DNA of 64,000 nucleotides from Parahoeflea olei (GCF_001703635.1 NZ_LQZT01000004.1:1-64000); one strand, 5' to 3'; counted from the first letter of the stretch, positions 18,883 through 29,700 are shown. A program made the numbers and translations. Notes: generated from the sequence alone by a model not told the origin.

Positions 18883-18977
18883 AGCGTTGTTTCCCAACTC
18901 GAATTCATAATCTGTCTCAATCGGCTGCCGCCAGGCGGGCCAGTCCCTTCTCGGACCTTGCCCCCATGGCGACGCCT

Positions 18978-19196
18978 TCAGTCATCGTCGTTCTGCAGGC
19001 CCTGCAGCCGGCGCGCGATGGACGCAAGTTCCATCCGTGCCTTGGTCAGCTCCCGGCTCAGCACCGCGTCGCTGGTGGTCGATCCGCGCGAGATCGCCTC
19101 CAGGAGATCCTCGATCGACCCGCCGAGATCGCGGTAGCGCTTCTTCAGCTTGTCGATCTCGATCCTTGTTTCAGCTTTCAGGTTCACACCATTCAT
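18978..19196 (-). CDS. Small coiled-coil hypothetical protein inside the suf operon
   Basis: This 72-residue protein is not recognised as any family. It is mostly helical and charged (LKAETRIEIDKLKKRYRDLG, then ELTKARMELASIARRLQGL), consistent with a two-helix coiled coil. AGGA lies nine bases before the ATG at 19196, which is preferred over an upstream start at 19262. It lies between sufB and sufC on the same strand, so it should be co-transcribed with the Fe-S genes. Confidence 0.6.
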   Translation of the reverse strand: MNGVNLKAETRIEIDKLKKRYRDLGGSIEDLLEAISRGSTTSDAVLSRELTKARMELASIARRLQGLQNDDD

Positions 19197-19255
19197 CCAT
19201 TCGGTTCCTTGACTGCCGAACACCGCGTTTCCCTGCTGGCGAGCCGAAACCGGTG

Positions 19256-19612
19256 TCAGCAAGAGCCCCCGGGCCTGTAATCGACGGCCTTGCAGGCATT
19301 GGGAAAGCTGTTTGCCACATCGAAGTAGTCGACTTCCCGCTCGATATTCACCCTGTCGCGATAGTACCGCGTCAGCGCCTTGACATCATCCCAGTCCCAG
19401 TCGCCCTCGCAGGTGAAGAACCGGTCCACCGAGTTGTCGCGCAGAAACTGCATCGAGATCGGGCAGCCGTCATTCTTGTAGACCTCAAGAGACAGCCTGT
19501 CCTGATTGACAACGCTACGGCCGTTCACGACCACCATGTCGGCGTGAACCGGCGCCACCCACGCGAACAGCGCAAGTCCCTGGACGATCAGATGGGTGGG
19601 CAAGCCGGTCAT
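19256..19612 (-). CDS. Hypothetical exported protein inside the suf operon
   Basis: This 118-residue protein has a hydrophobic N terminus (THLIVQGLALFAWVAPVHAD) that reads as a signal peptide cut after VHA, leaving a mature domain of about 94 residues. Three Cys residues stand in the mature part (DGCPIS, FTCEGD, ACKAVD) plus the terminal Cys, so disulfides are likely. No family is recognised. AGGAG lies ten bases before the ATG. A secreted protein is an odd companion for cytosolic Fe-S assembly genes; it starts 31 bases after sufB. Confidence 0.65.
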   Translation of the reverse strand: MTGLPTHLIVQGLALFAWVAPVHADMVVVNGRSVVNQDRLSLEVYKNDGCPISMQFLRDNSVDRFFTCEGDWDWDDVKALTRYYRDRVNIEREVDYFDVANSFPNACKAVDYRPGGSC

Positions 19613-19643
19613 GTCGGGATGAACTCCTGTTCAGGACGTGTCG

Positions 19644-21113
<1,470 letters not shown>

Positions 21114-21199
21114 GGCGCTCTCCAATCTCGCCGGGTCAAGGCCGGCAGCTTGTTAACGTCGTGTGGATCATCCCGAAGGGATTACCGCACTATGTAGGA

Positions 21200-21216
21200 C
21201 GTGAATGCCGTTCACG
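21200..21216. promoter_or_regulatory. Small palindrome between sufS2 and sufB
   Basis: CGTGAA-TGCCG-TTCACG is a perfect 6-bp inverted repeat in the otherwise featureless 154-base gap between two operon genes. It could be an internal operator or a transcript hairpin. No known iron-regulator consensus fits it exactly. Confidence 0.3.
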
Positions 21217-21267
21217 CCATGACTATCGCGAAAAATCCACATTTCACGACAGCAATTTCGTCGCGGC

Positions 21268-22440
21268 TCATGCCGCGGGCTGCGAAGCCCGGCGCGCAAG
21301 CCGTCGGGCATTGATGGTTTTGACGACATCGAGAAAGCGCTCGACGTCGGTCATCGTGTGTACGCGGCCCAAGCTGACCCGGATCGCTCCGGCATCGGCA
21401 TCCGCTCCCATCGCCGCCAGCACATGGCTCGGGCCGACCTTGCCCGACGAGCAGGCGGAACCCGCCGACACCGCCACGCCCTCCATGTCGAAGGCGATCT
21501 GCGCGGTCTCGGCCTTGAGGCCAGGCAGCGTGAGGAAACTGGTATTGGCGATCCGGCTTGCATCCGCACCGTGAATGATCACGTCCGGGGCGATCGCGCG
21601 GATCCCGGCCTCGAGCCGGTCGCGCAGCGCTTCGAGCGCGGCAATCTCGGCAAGCGCCGACAAGGCCCGCTCCGCCGCCGCACCGAACCCGGCGATCCCG
21701 ACAAGATCCTCGGTGCCGCCGCGATGGCCCTTTTCCTGCCCGCCGCCGCGCAAAAGCGGCACGGGCATCAGCATTTCACCCGCGCTCACCAGCGCGCCAA
21801 CGCCCTTGGGGCCGCCGATCTTGTGGCCCGACAGGATCAGGAAATCCGCGCCGAGGTTTTCAATCGAGAGGTCGAGCCGCCCCGCGCCCTGCACCGCATC
21901 GACCACCATGAGGCCCTTGTGCGCCCGGACGATCGCCGCCGCCTCGCGCACCGGCTGAATCACGCCGGTCTCGTTGTTGGCCAGTTGCAGCGCCAGCATC
22001 GCCTGTCCCGTGGACACGTCGTGGCCGCTGAACGCCGCCTCGAGCGCGCCCAGATCGAGCCGACCCTGGGCATCGACCGGCAGCACGGTGATCTGGTCCG
22101 GCGCGAAGCGGCCGCCTGCGAGGATGGCGGGATGCTCGACCGCGCTCACGAACAGGCGCGAAACCCTGAGCGGCGCGCGGCCCATGCGGAATTCCGGGGT
22201 CAGGACGTGATTGGCGGCTTCGGTGGCACCGGAGGTGAAGGTCACCTGCGCGGTCGGCACGCCGCAAAGCCGGGCCACCGCATCGCGTGCGCGGCTGACC
22301 ACAGCCCGGGCCTTGCGCCCCTCGGCATGCACCGAGGACGGGTTGCCCGCAAGCTCCATCGCGACAAGCATCGCGGCCCGCGCTTCTTCAAGCAGCGGGG
22401 CCGTGGCATTGTAATCGAGATAGAGGCGCTCGCTCGCCAT
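21268..22440 (-). CDS. sufS2: IscS/NifS-like cysteine desulfurase, first gene of suf operon
   Basis: This 390-residue pyridoxal-phosphate enzyme of the group I (IscS/NifS) type has YLDYNATAPL at the N terminus, ILSGHKIGGPKGVGALV with the cofactor Lys near residue 200, and SAGSACSSGKVGPSHVL with the catalytic Cys in the long flexible loop near residue 322. It should supply sulfur to SufB. In rhizobia the same position is named sufS2. The ATG at 22440 has AAGGG four to eight bases upstream. An Irr-box-like site lies 113 bases upstream. Confidence 0.92.
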   Translation of the reverse strand: MASERLYLDYNATAPLLEEARAAMLVAMELAGNPSSVHAEGRKARAVVSRARDAVARLCGVPTAQVTFTSGATEAANHVLTPEFRMGRAPLRVSRLFVSAVEHPAILAGGRFAPDQITVLPVDAQGRLDLGALEAAFSGHDVSTGQAMLALQLANNETGVIQPVREAAAIVRAHKGLMVVDAVQGAGRLDLSIENLGADFLILSGHKIGGPKGVGALVSAGEMLMPVPLLRGGGQEKGHRGGTEDLVGIAGFGAAAERALSALAEIAALEALRDRLEAGIRAIAPDVIIHGADASRIANTSFLTLPGLKAETAQIAFDMEGVAVSAGSACSSGKVGPSHVLAAMGADADAGAIRVSLGRVHTMTDVERFLDVVKTINARRLARRASQPAA

Positions 22441-22552
22441 GACGACCCTTGTTTCCCGAATGCGGCGGCTCAACTTGGGCCGGACGCATTTTTCTTGAAT
22501 TTTCAGTGTCCGATGCCGTAAGACACAGACACTTTCAGCGATCCCGCTGCAG

Positions 22553-22569
22553 TTTCGAACGATTCTAAA
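22553..22569. promoter_or_regulatory. Irr-box (iron control element)-like site
   Basis: TTTCGAA-CGA-TTCTAAA differs at one base from the rhizobial iron control element, TTTAGAA-N3-TTCTAAA, which binds the haem-responsive regulator Irr. It lies midway between the divergent sufS2 and alpha/beta hydrolase genes. Irr and RirA control of suf operons is established in rhizobia. The assignment here rests on sequence match and position. Confidence 0.65.
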
Positions 22570-22689
22570 CTAGGTTCTAGGGAGCCTCCCCGCCCCCGTC
22601 AAGGGCGGATAGCACTATCCCGGCGCCCGATACGCTGCCTGACGGCGCCCGCGCGGCCCGCATGAACCCAGCCGATGTATGGAGTAGCA

Positions 22690-23367
22690 ATGCCTGAAGT
22701 CATTTTCAACGGACCCGCCGGACGCCTCGAGGGCCGCTACCAGCCGGGCAAGGAAAAGAACGCGCCGATCGCGATCATCCTGCATCCGCATCCGCAGTTC
22801 GGCGGCACCATGAACAACCAGATCGTCTACCAGCTGTTCTACATGTTCCAGCAGCGCGGCTTCACCACGCTGCGCTTCAACTTCCGCTCGATCGGCCGCA
22901 GCCAGGGCGAATTCGACCACGGCGCGGGCGAACTCTCGGATGCCGCCGGCGCGCTCGACTGGGTGCAGAGCCTGCATCCGGATTCGAAAAGCTGCTGGGT
23001 CGCGGGCTATTCCTTCGGCGCCTGGATCGGCATGCAACTTCTGATGCGCCGTCCGGAGATCGAGGGCTTCTTCTCGATCGCGCCGCAGCCCAACACCTAT
23101 GACTTCTCCTTCCTTGCTCCCTGCCCCTCCTCGGGCCTGATCATCCACGGCGACGCCGACCGCGTGGCCCCGGAAAAGGACGTCAACGGGCTGGTCGAGA
23201 AGCTCAAGCTGCAAAAGGGCATTTTGATCACCCAGAAGACCGTGCCCGGCGCCAATCATTTCTTCACCGGCAAGGTCGACGAGCTGATGGCCGAATGCGA
23301 GGATTATCTCGACCGCCGTCTCGCCGGCGAACTGGTCCCGGAAACGGCCGCCAAGCGCCTGCGTTAG
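22690..23367 (+). CDS. Alpha/beta hydrolase (COG2945-type)
   Basis: This is a 225-residue single-domain hydrolase. The nucleophile elbow is GYSFGAWIG near residue 110 (Ser), the oxyanion-side HPHPQFGGTMNNQ motif is near residue 34, and the probable acid and His are in HGDADRVAP and GANHFFTG. Its natural substrate is unknown. GGAG lies five bases before the ATG at 22690. It is transcribed divergently from the suf operon, a pairing common in Hyphomicrobiales, so iron-responsive expression is possible. Confidence 0.87.
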   Translation: MPEVIFNGPAGRLEGRYQPGKEKNAPIAIILHPHPQFGGTMNNQIVYQLFYMFQQRGFTTLRFNFRSIGRSQGEFDHGAGELSDAAGALDWVQSLHPDSKSCWVAGYSFGAWIGMQLLMRRPEIEGFFSIAPQPNTYDFSFLAPCPSSGLIIHGDADRVAPEKDVNGLVEKLKLQKGILITQKTVPGANHFFTGKVDELMAECEDYLDRRLAGELVPETAAKRLR

Positions 23368-23395
23368 ACGCAGCCGTCCGAATCGACTGCAACAG

Positions 23396-23428
23396 GCACG
23401 GCAGGGAAACCTGCCGTGTTTTTTTTGT
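23396..23428 (+). terminator. Rho-independent terminator
   Basis: CACGGCAGG-GAAA-CCTGCCGTG followed by eight T residues forms a 9-pair stem with a GNRA loop. It lies 29 bases after the alpha/beta hydrolase stop codon and clearly ends that transcript. Confidence 0.93.
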
Positions 23429-23522
23429 TGCGCGGTCATCGGGGACGCAGGGATCATGCCGTGGGCCGGAACCAGATTGGTGGCCGGAACATGCCCGCTG
23501 CCGCGCCGGCCAGCGCCCTGCG

Positions 23523-23804
23523 CTAGGCCCTGTTTCCGCTCTTGTCGTCGTCCGCATCTTCCGCGGCGTCGTCCCCGTCCGTGTCCCGCTCGTTGAACGC
23601 GCCCGGATCGAATTCCGCCGGGTCGTAGCCGTCCTCATGCTCGGGAATGCCGGTCACATGCGTGGTTCCTGTCTCCTCGTTGAAGACAAGCCCATATTTC
23701 GCCCGCCCCTCGGCCTTGTAGCGCTGGAACTCATGAAATCCGGCATAAAGGAACATCAGCGCGAATGGCAGCACGAGCAGGATTGCAAGCAACTGGCCGG
23801 TCAT
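23523..23804 (-). CDS. Small single-pass membrane protein with acidic tail
   Basis: This 93-residue protein has one N-terminal hydrophobic helix (LLAILLVLPFALMFLYAGF). A basic patch (HEFQRYKAEGRAKYG) and a strongly acidic, low-complexity C terminus rich in Asp and Glu follow. No family is recognised. GGAG lies eight bases before the ATG at 23804. It stands alone beside the AT-rich insertion at 23.9 kb. The acidic tail would face one side of the membrane and might bind cations or basic proteins, which is speculation. Confidence 0.6.
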   Translation of the reverse strand: MTGQLLAILLVLPFALMFLYAGFHEFQRYKAEGRAKYGLVFNEETGTTHVTGIPEHEDGYDPAEFDPGAFNERDTDGDDAAEDADDDKSGNRA

Positions 23805-24157
23805 GGCGGGTGCTCCTTTTGGTGACGCGCGCGGGTGGGACCTGGGCGGCAGATGTACACTCGTGTCAACACACGGGTAGAGCTGGTGTTCCAAACTAAT
23901 TTAGGCTGCCTCAAAAAGCCGATATCAAGACTGTGCGTGAGCGGGCTGGGCGAATTGCTCCCAAATAAAGCCTAACTCACTCCCTCAAACATCTGAACGA
24001 CAGCAGCGTATCAGATGCCATACAATTAAAAATAAATAAATTAGTATTATAAATAAATTCTGATGAAAATTAAAAAATTATGGCGTTAAGCCTTCTCCCT
24101 ACCGAATATGATCGTGTCGACGAGTTGCCGATCATTTCGATTCGAAGGAAATAAAAA

Positions 24158-25498
24158 TTGTTCAGTATAATTATGGCGAGCAATGATTCTTCTTGGAACG
24201 TCCCACCGGGTGAGTCTCACTCCGATAGGTTTCCGCTGTCACGCTTCTTAGAATACACGGACCCGTCAATAGCAGCGAGTTTTAAGCCTGTTACGCAAAC
24301 CAGCCTCGATTATCTCGCTGGGCTTCCCACACTATTCATGAGCGAACTCGAACGCGAGAGCGACGGCAGTGAATTCTTTCGCATTCGGCTCGGTAGTGTT
24401 TCGGCCCTCTCTGTAGATAGTGGCGATATCAAATTCACATTTACACTATCACATGATTTCGGAAAGGTTCCCGTTCCCAATCGCGAAAACTTCCGCAGTG
24501 CTCTTCGACTGGATGCCTTTGAATTATACCGAACCCACTGGGCGATCAAATCTGTCGATCTGAACACCGTTCTCCCGAACATCGTCCAGCAGCCGCCAAA
24601 CTTAGACAATACCGCGGTGCCCCAGACGCTACCTGCGCAAGAACAAGAGCCGATCGAGCCCGTCGGCACTTTGCGGGAATTTATGACGCGTGTCCTCGCA
24701 CTTGAAGAGCGATCCGGCGAAGAGATTTTTTATCGTGGGCACTCGGACTTCAATTACCAACTAGTACCATCATTATTTCGTCGCAATCCGGCTGGCGGCT
24801 ACAAATACCTCCCGAAGGAGGAAGTTATGGTTCGTGAATTGCTAAGCGTTCAGGACGCTCAATTCTCAAACGACCGTTCGATGTTGGACAGGCTGGTGCG
24901 TATGCAGCATTTTGGACTCCCGACCCGCTTGCTCGACGTCAGTTCCAACCCCCTGGTCGCGCTTTATTTCTGTTGCTCCACGTCTAAAAGAGACAGCAAT
25001 GGAAATGAAATAGAGGGAGAGGTCGTAATTCTCCGCTCACCAAGCCAAGACGTACTTCATTTCGACTCAGACCGCGTGAGCTGCATCACAAACCTATGCC
25101 TAATGAAGGAGGAGGAGAAAAACGCCATGGACCTAAATTTAGAGAATACCGTCTTCAACAAGGAGCCGGCTGTTCAAAAACTTCTTCACTTTATCCGGCG
25201 TGAAAAGCCATATTTTGAGGGCCGAATTCAGCCAGATGATCTACGTAAGATCGTGTTTGTCCGGGCGCGAAATACACATGAACGGATGGTTTCACAATCA
25301 GGCGCCTTTCTACTCTTTGGAAAAGATGCAATTCTCCCCGAAACAGGTCACAGCAACATCAAAGTATCCCGAATTCGCATCAAGAATAAATCGGCGATCC
25401 TCACGCAACTCGCGAAGCTAAACATCATGGCCAGCACCATATATCCCGGCATCGAGAAGGCAGCGAATGATATAGCAAAAAAGTACGAACTTGCTTGA
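24158..25498 (+). CDS. FRG-domain protein, putative defence gene
   Basis: This 446-residue protein carries an FRG domain at about residues 170-290. The naming motif FYRG is at 191-194, followed by QLVPSLFRR and the conserved MQHFGLPTRLLDVSSNPLVALYF at 249-271. The first 160 residues are not recognised. FRG proteins are common in anti-phage defence islands, but the biochemical activity is unsettled. The start is a TTG at 24158 with GAAGGAA seven bases upstream, better than the ATG five codons on. Base composition is far more AT-rich than either flank, and codon use differs, so recent transfer is likely. Confidence 0.82.
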   Translation: MFSIIMASNDSSWNVPPGESHSDRFPLSRFLEYTDPSIAASFKPVTQTSLDYLAGLPTLFMSELERESDGSEFFRIRLGSVSALSVDSGDIKFTFTLSHDFGKVPVPNRENFRSALRLDAFELYRTHWAIKSVDLNTVLPNIVQQPPNLDNTAVPQTLPAQEQEPIEPVGTLREFMTRVLALEERSGEEIFYRGHSDFNYQLVPSLFRRNPAGGYKYLPKEEVMVRELLSVQDAQFSNDRSMLDRLVRMQHFGLPTRLLDVSSNPLVALYFCCSTSKRDSNGNEIEGEVVILRSPSQDVLHFDSDRVSCITNLCLMKEEEKNAMDLNLENTVFNKEPAVQKLLHFIRREKPYFEGRIQPDDLRKIVFVRARNTHERMVSQSGAFLLFGKDAILPETGHSNIKVSRIRIKNKSAILTQLAKLNIMASTIYPGIEKAANDIAKKYELA

Positions 25499-25602
25499 CC
25501 AACTGAAGTACGGGGAGAAACAAAGTACACCAAAGACGTAGCAACCATATTCGTTGCATTGAGGCTTGGTACAAGCAGCAAAAACGGGGCTACTTTAGAG
25601 CC

Positions 25603-26304
25603 CTAAATCTCAACCACTTTGCCGTCATCCAGCGTCACGCGCCGGTCCATCAGGGCGGCGAGGTCGTGGTTGTGGGTGGCGATGACGGCGGAGAGGCCGG
25701 ACTGGCGCACCAGCGCGTCGAGCGCCTCGAACACGTAGCCCGCGGTTTCGGGGTCGAGATTGCCGGTCGGTTCGTCGGCAAGCAGCACCAGCGGCCCGTT
25801 GGCGACCGCCCGCGCGATCGCCACGCGCTGCTGTTCACCGCCCGACAGTTCCGCCGGGCGGTGGTCGGCGCGGTGGCCGATGCGCATGTAGTCGAGCAAT
25901 TGCGTGGCGCGGTCGCGCGCCTCGGCCTTGGAAAGCCCCATGATCAGCTGCGGCATCATGATGTTCTCGAGCGCGGAGAACTCCGGCAGCAGATGATGGA
26001 ACTGGTAGACGAAGCCGATCTCGGAGCGGCGGATCGCCGTGCGCCGGTCGTCCGACAGCCGGCTGCAGCTTTCGCCGGCGATGATCACCTCACCCTCGTC
26101 GGGGCGTTCGAGCAGGCCCGCCAGATGCAGCAGCGTCGACTTGCCGGTGCCCGAAGGCGCCACCAGCGCCACCGTCTCCCCGGCATTGAGCGCGAAGTCG
26201 GCGCCGTCGAGGATCGAGATCTGGTTGTCGCCCTGGACGAAATGACGGCCGACCCCGGCCAGTTCGAGAACCGTGTTCACCTTGCTACCTTCAGCCTCAC
26301 TCAT
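25603..26304 (-). CDS. lolD: Lipoprotein-releasing ABC transporter ATPase LolD
   Basis: This 233-residue ATPase drives extraction of lipoproteins from the inner membrane. Walker A is APSGTGKST near residue 49, the signature is [15 protein letters not shown], and Walker B is [11 protein letters not shown]. LolD and MacB relatives share these motifs. The adjoining LolC/E-type permease fixes the assignment. Its ATG overlaps the end of that permease gene by eight bases. Confidence 0.93.
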   Translation of the reverse strand: MSEAEGSKVNTVLELAGVGRHFVQGDNQISILDGADFALNAGETVALVAPSGTGKSTLLHLAGLLERPDEGEVIIAGESCSRLSDDRRTAIRRSEIGFVYQFHHLLPEFSALENIMMPQLIMGLSKAEARDRATQLLDYMRIGHRADHRPAELSGGEQQRVAIARAVANGPLVLLADEPTGNLDPETAGYVFEALDALVRQSGLSAVIATHNHDLAALMDRRVTLDDGKVVEI

Positions 26305-27598
26305 ACCGCAATGCCTGCACCGGATCGAGCCTGGAGGCCCGCCACGACGGGATCAGCGTGGCGATGAAGGACAGCCCCAGCGCCACCACCAGGATCACCA
26401 CGGTTTCGCCGGAATCCATGTCGGCAGGCAGCTGGCTCAGGAAATAGAGTTCGGGGTTGAACAGCGTCGTCCCCGAAATCCAGGAAAAGAACTGGCGGAT
26501 GCTCTCGACATTGAGACACACGACAACGCCGAGCAGGAAGCCCGCAAGCGTGCCTGTGACCCCGATCGCAGCCCCTGTCATGAAGAAGATCCGCATCACC
26601 GACCCCGAGGTCGCGCCCATGGTCCTCAGGATGGCGATGTCGTGGCCCTTGTCCTTGACCAGCATGATCAGCCCGGAAATGATGTTGAGCGCCGCCACCA
26701 GGATGATCAGCGTCAGGATCATGAACATCACGTTGCGCTCGACCTGCAGTGCGGAGAAGAAGGTCTGGTTGCGCTGGCGCCAGTCGGTGATGAAGATCTG
26801 CCGCTCCGCCGCCGCCTCGATCTTCGGCCGGATCGCGTCGATCTCGTCGGGCCGGTCGACGAAGATCTCGATCGACTGCACCAGCCCTTCGGCGTTGAAG
26901 AACAGCTGCGCTTCCTGCAGCGGCATGTAGATGATCGAGGCGTCGTATTCCGACATGCCGATCTCAAAGATCGCCGAGATCGGATAGGCCTTGATCCGCG
27001 GCGTCATGCCGAACGGCGTCACATCGCCTTCGGGCGCCATCAGCGTGATCTTGTCGCCGGCGCTCAGCCCCAGCGACTGCGCCATGCGCGAGCCGATCGC
27101 CACCCCCTCGCCGGCAATGAAGCCGACCATGTCGCCCGAACGGATGTTCTCGGACACGATCTTGAGCGATTGCAGGTCCTCGGCGCGGATGCCGCGCACC
27201 AGCGCCCCGGTGCCGGCACCGACCACGCCCGACGCGAAGGTCTGGCCTTCGACCAGCGGGATCGCGAGCTTGACGCCGTCGACCGCCTTGAAGCGGCTGG
27301 CAAGCGCGTCATAATCGTCGAGCGGCTTGTCGATCGGCTGCACCACGATATGGCCGTTGATGCCGAGGATCCGCGTGATCAGCTCGCCGCGGAACCCGTT
27401 CATCACCGCCATGACGATGATCAGCGTGGCCACGCCAAGCGTGATGCCGACGAAGGAGAAGCCGGCGATCACGGAGATGAAGGCCTCCTTGCGCCGCGCC
27501 CGGAGATAGCGCCAGGCGATCATCCGCTCGAAGGCCGAAAACGGACGCGCGGTGGGCGCATCCGAAGAGGGTTTCACGGCGGCGTCGGTATCGCTCAT
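26297..27598 (-). CDS. lolC: Lipoprotein-releasing ABC transporter permease LolC/LolE
   Basis: This 433-residue inner-membrane protein has one membrane helix near residues 47-70 ([20 protein letters not shown]), a large periplasmic MacB-like domain, and three C-terminal helices. Alphaproteobacteria usually have a single such permease acting as a homodimer, so LolC or LolE naming is arbitrary. It passes lipoproteins to LolA. It overlaps lolD and follows proS after 29 bases. Confidence 0.92.
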   Translation of the reverse strand: MSDTDAAVKPSSDAPTARPFSAFERMIAWRYLRARRKEAFISVIAGFSFVGITLGVATLIIVMAVMNGFRGELITRILGINGHIVVQPIDKPLDDYDALASRFKAVDGVKLAIPLVEGQTFASGVVGAGTGALVRGIRAEDLQSLKIVSENIRSGDMVGFIAGEGVAIGSRMAQSLGLSAGDKITLMAPEGDVTPFGMTPRIKAYPISAIFEIGMSEYDASIIYMPLQEAQLFFNAEGLVQSIEIFVDRPDEIDAIRPKIEAAAERQIFITDWRQRNQTFFSALQVERNVMFMILTLIILVAALNIISGLIMLVKDKGHDIAILRTMGATSGSVMRIFFMTGAAIGVTGTLAGFLLGVVVCLNVESIRQFFSWISGTTLFNPELYFLSQLPADMDSGETVVILVVALGLSFIATLIPSWRASRLDPVQALRYE

Positions 27599-27627
27599 GA
27601 GGCTGTTCCTTCCGGGCGGACCCTGAC

Positions 27628-28971
27628 TTAACGGGCTTCGGCGAGGCGGTTGATGGCGGCCTCGATCGACAGCGTCTCGCGCTCGCCGGTAGCCCGCACC
27701 TTGATCTCGACATTGCCTTCGGCCACCGCGCGCGGACCGGCGATCACCTGCAGCGGCAGGCCGATCAGGTCTGCGGTCGCGAACTTGGCGCCGGCGCGCT
27801 CGTCGGTGTCGTCGTAAAGCACGTCGAGCCCGGCATTTTCGAGCGCAGCCTCGATCTTCTCGCAGGCTGCGTCGCAGGCGGTATCGCCCGGCTTCATGTT
27901 GATCAGCCCGACATCGAACGGCGCCACGCTTTTCGGCCAGATGATCCCGGCCTCGTCATGCGAGGCCTCGATGATGGCACCCAAGAGCCGCGACGGGCCG
28001 ATGCCGTAGGAGCCCATCGAGACGAAATGCTGCTTGCCGTCAGGGCCCTGCACATAGGCGTTCATCGGCTCGGAATATTTGGTGCCGAAATGGAAGATGT
28101 GGCCGACTTCGATGCCGCGGGCGGAGACGCGCGCCTCCTCGGCAAGTCCGTCCCAGGCCGCGCGCGCCCAGTCTTCCTTTTCCATGATCTCGTCGGTGGC
28201 GGCGAACGGCGTGGTCCACTTCTCGACGATGCCGGCAACCGCCGCGTCGTCGTCGTAATTGAGGTCAGCCGGCGGCACCGCGAAGCCTTCGAAGTCGCGG
28301 TGGCAGAACACCTGGCTTTCGCCGGTCTCGGCCAGCACGATGAATTCGTGGCTGAGCGAGCCGCCGATCGGGCCGGTGTCGGCGCGCATCGGGATCGATT
28401 TCAGGCCGCAGCGCTCGAAGGTTCTCAGATAGGAGACGAACATGCGGTTATAGGCGGCCTTCGAGGCCTCGTAGTCGAGGTCGAAGGAATAAGCGTCCTT
28501 CATCAGGAACTCGCGGCCGCGCATCACGCCGAAGCGCGGACGCCGCTCGTCACGGAACTTCCACTGGATGTGGTAGAGGTTGAGCGGCAGGTCCTTGTAG
28601 GATTTCACGTAGGAGCGGAAGATGTCGGTGACCATCTCCTCGTTGGTCGGGCCGAACAGCATCGCCCGGTCCTGGCGGTCCTTGATGCGCAGCATCTCGT
28701 CGCCATAGTCGTTGTAGCGGCCGCTCTCGATCCACAGGTCGGCGGATTGAACGGTCGGCATCAGGATCTCGATGGCCCCTGCCCTGTTCTGCTCCTCGCG
28801 CACGATATCGCAGACCTTGTCGAGCACGCGCTTGCCGAGCGGCAACCAGGAATAGATCCCCGCCGACTGCTGCTTGATCATCCCCGCGCGCGCCATCAGG
28901 CGGTGCGAGACGATTTCCGCATCCTTGGGGTTTTCCTTCAAAATGGGCAGAAAATACTTGGACAGGCGCAT
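27628..28971 (-). CDS. proS: Prolyl-tRNA synthetase
   Basis: This 447-residue class II aminoacyl-tRNA synthetase charges tRNA-Pro. It begins [20 protein letters not shown] and shows the class II motifs ([23 protein letters not shown] and the late [13 protein letters not shown]). The length is that of the short alphaproteobacterial form, which lacks the editing insert of the longer bacterial enzyme. The ATG at 28971 fits the family N terminus; an upstream in-frame start would add 22 unrelated residues. Confidence 0.95.
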   Translation of the reverse strand: MRLSKYFLPILKENPKDAEIVSHRLMARAGMIKQQSAGIYSWLPLGKRVLDKVCDIVREEQNRAGAIEILMPTVQSADLWIESGRYNDYGDEMLRIKDRQDRAMLFGPTNEEMVTDIFRSYVKSYKDLPLNLYHIQWKFRDERRPRFGVMRGREFLMKDAYSFDLDYEASKAAYNRMFVSYLRTFERCGLKSIPMRADTGPIGGSLSHEFIVLAETGESQVFCHRDFEGFAVPPADLNYDDDAAVAGIVEKWTTPFAATDEIMEKEDWARAAWDGLAEEARVSARGIEVGHIFHFGTKYSEPMNAYVQGPDGKQHFVSMGSYGIGPSRLLGAIIEASHDEAGIIWPKSVAPFDVGLINMKPGDTACDAACEKIEAALENAGLDVLYDDTDERAGAKFATADLIGLPLQVIAGPRAVAEGNVEIKVRATGERETLSIEAAINRLAEAR

Positions 28972-29139
28972 GGGAGGATCCGGTTCGGCTGTGAGCCTTG
29001 AAGGCTGAATCAGGCAAAATGAGGGACGGTGTGACAAGCGTTCATATCCGCTTCGCCCGTCAAAGAAAACCCGTCAGGCACCCGCTTCGGGGGCGACGAA
29101 ATGACAATGCGCGTTTTGTTTGCGGCTCCGATCACGAAC

Positions 29140-29158
29140 TGTCACAAAATGCGTGACA
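29140..29158. promoter_or_regulatory. Inverted repeat TGTCAC-N7-GTGACA
   Basis: This perfect 6-bp inverted repeat has a 7-base spacer and is followed about 16 bases later by an ATAAAT sequence. GTGACA could serve as a -35 element of a plus-strand promoter, with the palindrome as an overlapping operator. The regulator is unknown. Confidence 0.35.
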
Positions 29159-29174
29159 AGCCGCTTTTATTGGG

Positions 29175-29341
29175 ATAAATAAAGCTCACCAAAGAGGCAT
29201 TTACCACGGGTTAATGCTCATTTCGCGGTCAAAGTCTTGGGAGGATAGGATCTCAGGCGCGCTTTGCTCGCAGCCCCCGGGAAACCGGGAAACAGATCAC
29301 GCGACACCTGAACAACAAGGCCAAGTGCCTTGTTTTTTTTT
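29175..29341 (+). ncRNA. Candidate small RNA with rho-independent terminator
   Basis: A plus-strand terminator (ACAAGGC-CAAGT-GCCTTGT followed by nine T residues, 29314-29341) has no plus-strand gene before it. Just upstream, CCCGG-GAAA-CCGGG at 29276-29289 forms a GNRA hairpin. This layout is typical of trans-acting small RNAs. The 5' end is approximate and follows from a weak promoter near 29153-29175. No known family is recognised. Confidence 0.45.
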
Positions 29342-29466
29342 GCTTGTTGTTTGCCCGTTGCTGGCGCCTTCCGCCAAGCCGCAGATACGCCCCGGCCATG
29401 CCCCGCCTGTCGGGGGCCGATAACCGGGGCGCAGATCAACCGAACGCGCGGGAAAGCTGTGGCGGA

Positions 29467-29700
29467 TTAGCCGGATTTGCGCGCGCCCTTGCCGAGTTCG
29501 CGTTCGGCGCGCACGTCCTTGTCCATCTTCTTCAGGCTCTCGACCACGCCGTCGTCCGGCTTTTGCCTGACCCCAGCCTGGGCCTCGCGCTGGTTGTGCA
29601 CATTGGCCTGGTCGTCGCCCTGGAGCGCATTGTCGCCCATCTTGTCCTGGGCCAGGTCGGTCTCGGTCAAGCGGTCGGTGGTCTTCAGGTTTCTGGGCAT
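29467..29700 (-). CDS. Small hydrophilic hypothetical protein
   Basis: This 77-residue protein is rich in Asp, Gln, Lys and Arg and looks disordered (DRLTETDLAQDKMGDNALQG near the start, ending GKGARKSG). GAGG lies seven bases before the ATG at 29700. It resembles small stress-related hydrophilic proteins only in composition, and no family is recognised. Confidence 0.55.
   Translation of the reverse strand: MPRNLKTTDRLTETDLAQDKMGDNALQGDDQANVHNQREAQAGVRQKPDDGVVESLKKMDKDVRAERELGKGARKSG

Larger units (their letters stand above)
29038..29466. other. Long intergenic region upstream of proS
   Basis: No gene with a ribosome site or a family match lies here. It contains a TGTCAC/GTGACA palindrome at 29140-29158, a GNRA-loop hairpin at 29276-29289 and a strong plus-strand terminator at 29314-29341. 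These are best explained by a small RNA, listed separately. Confidence 0.5.
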
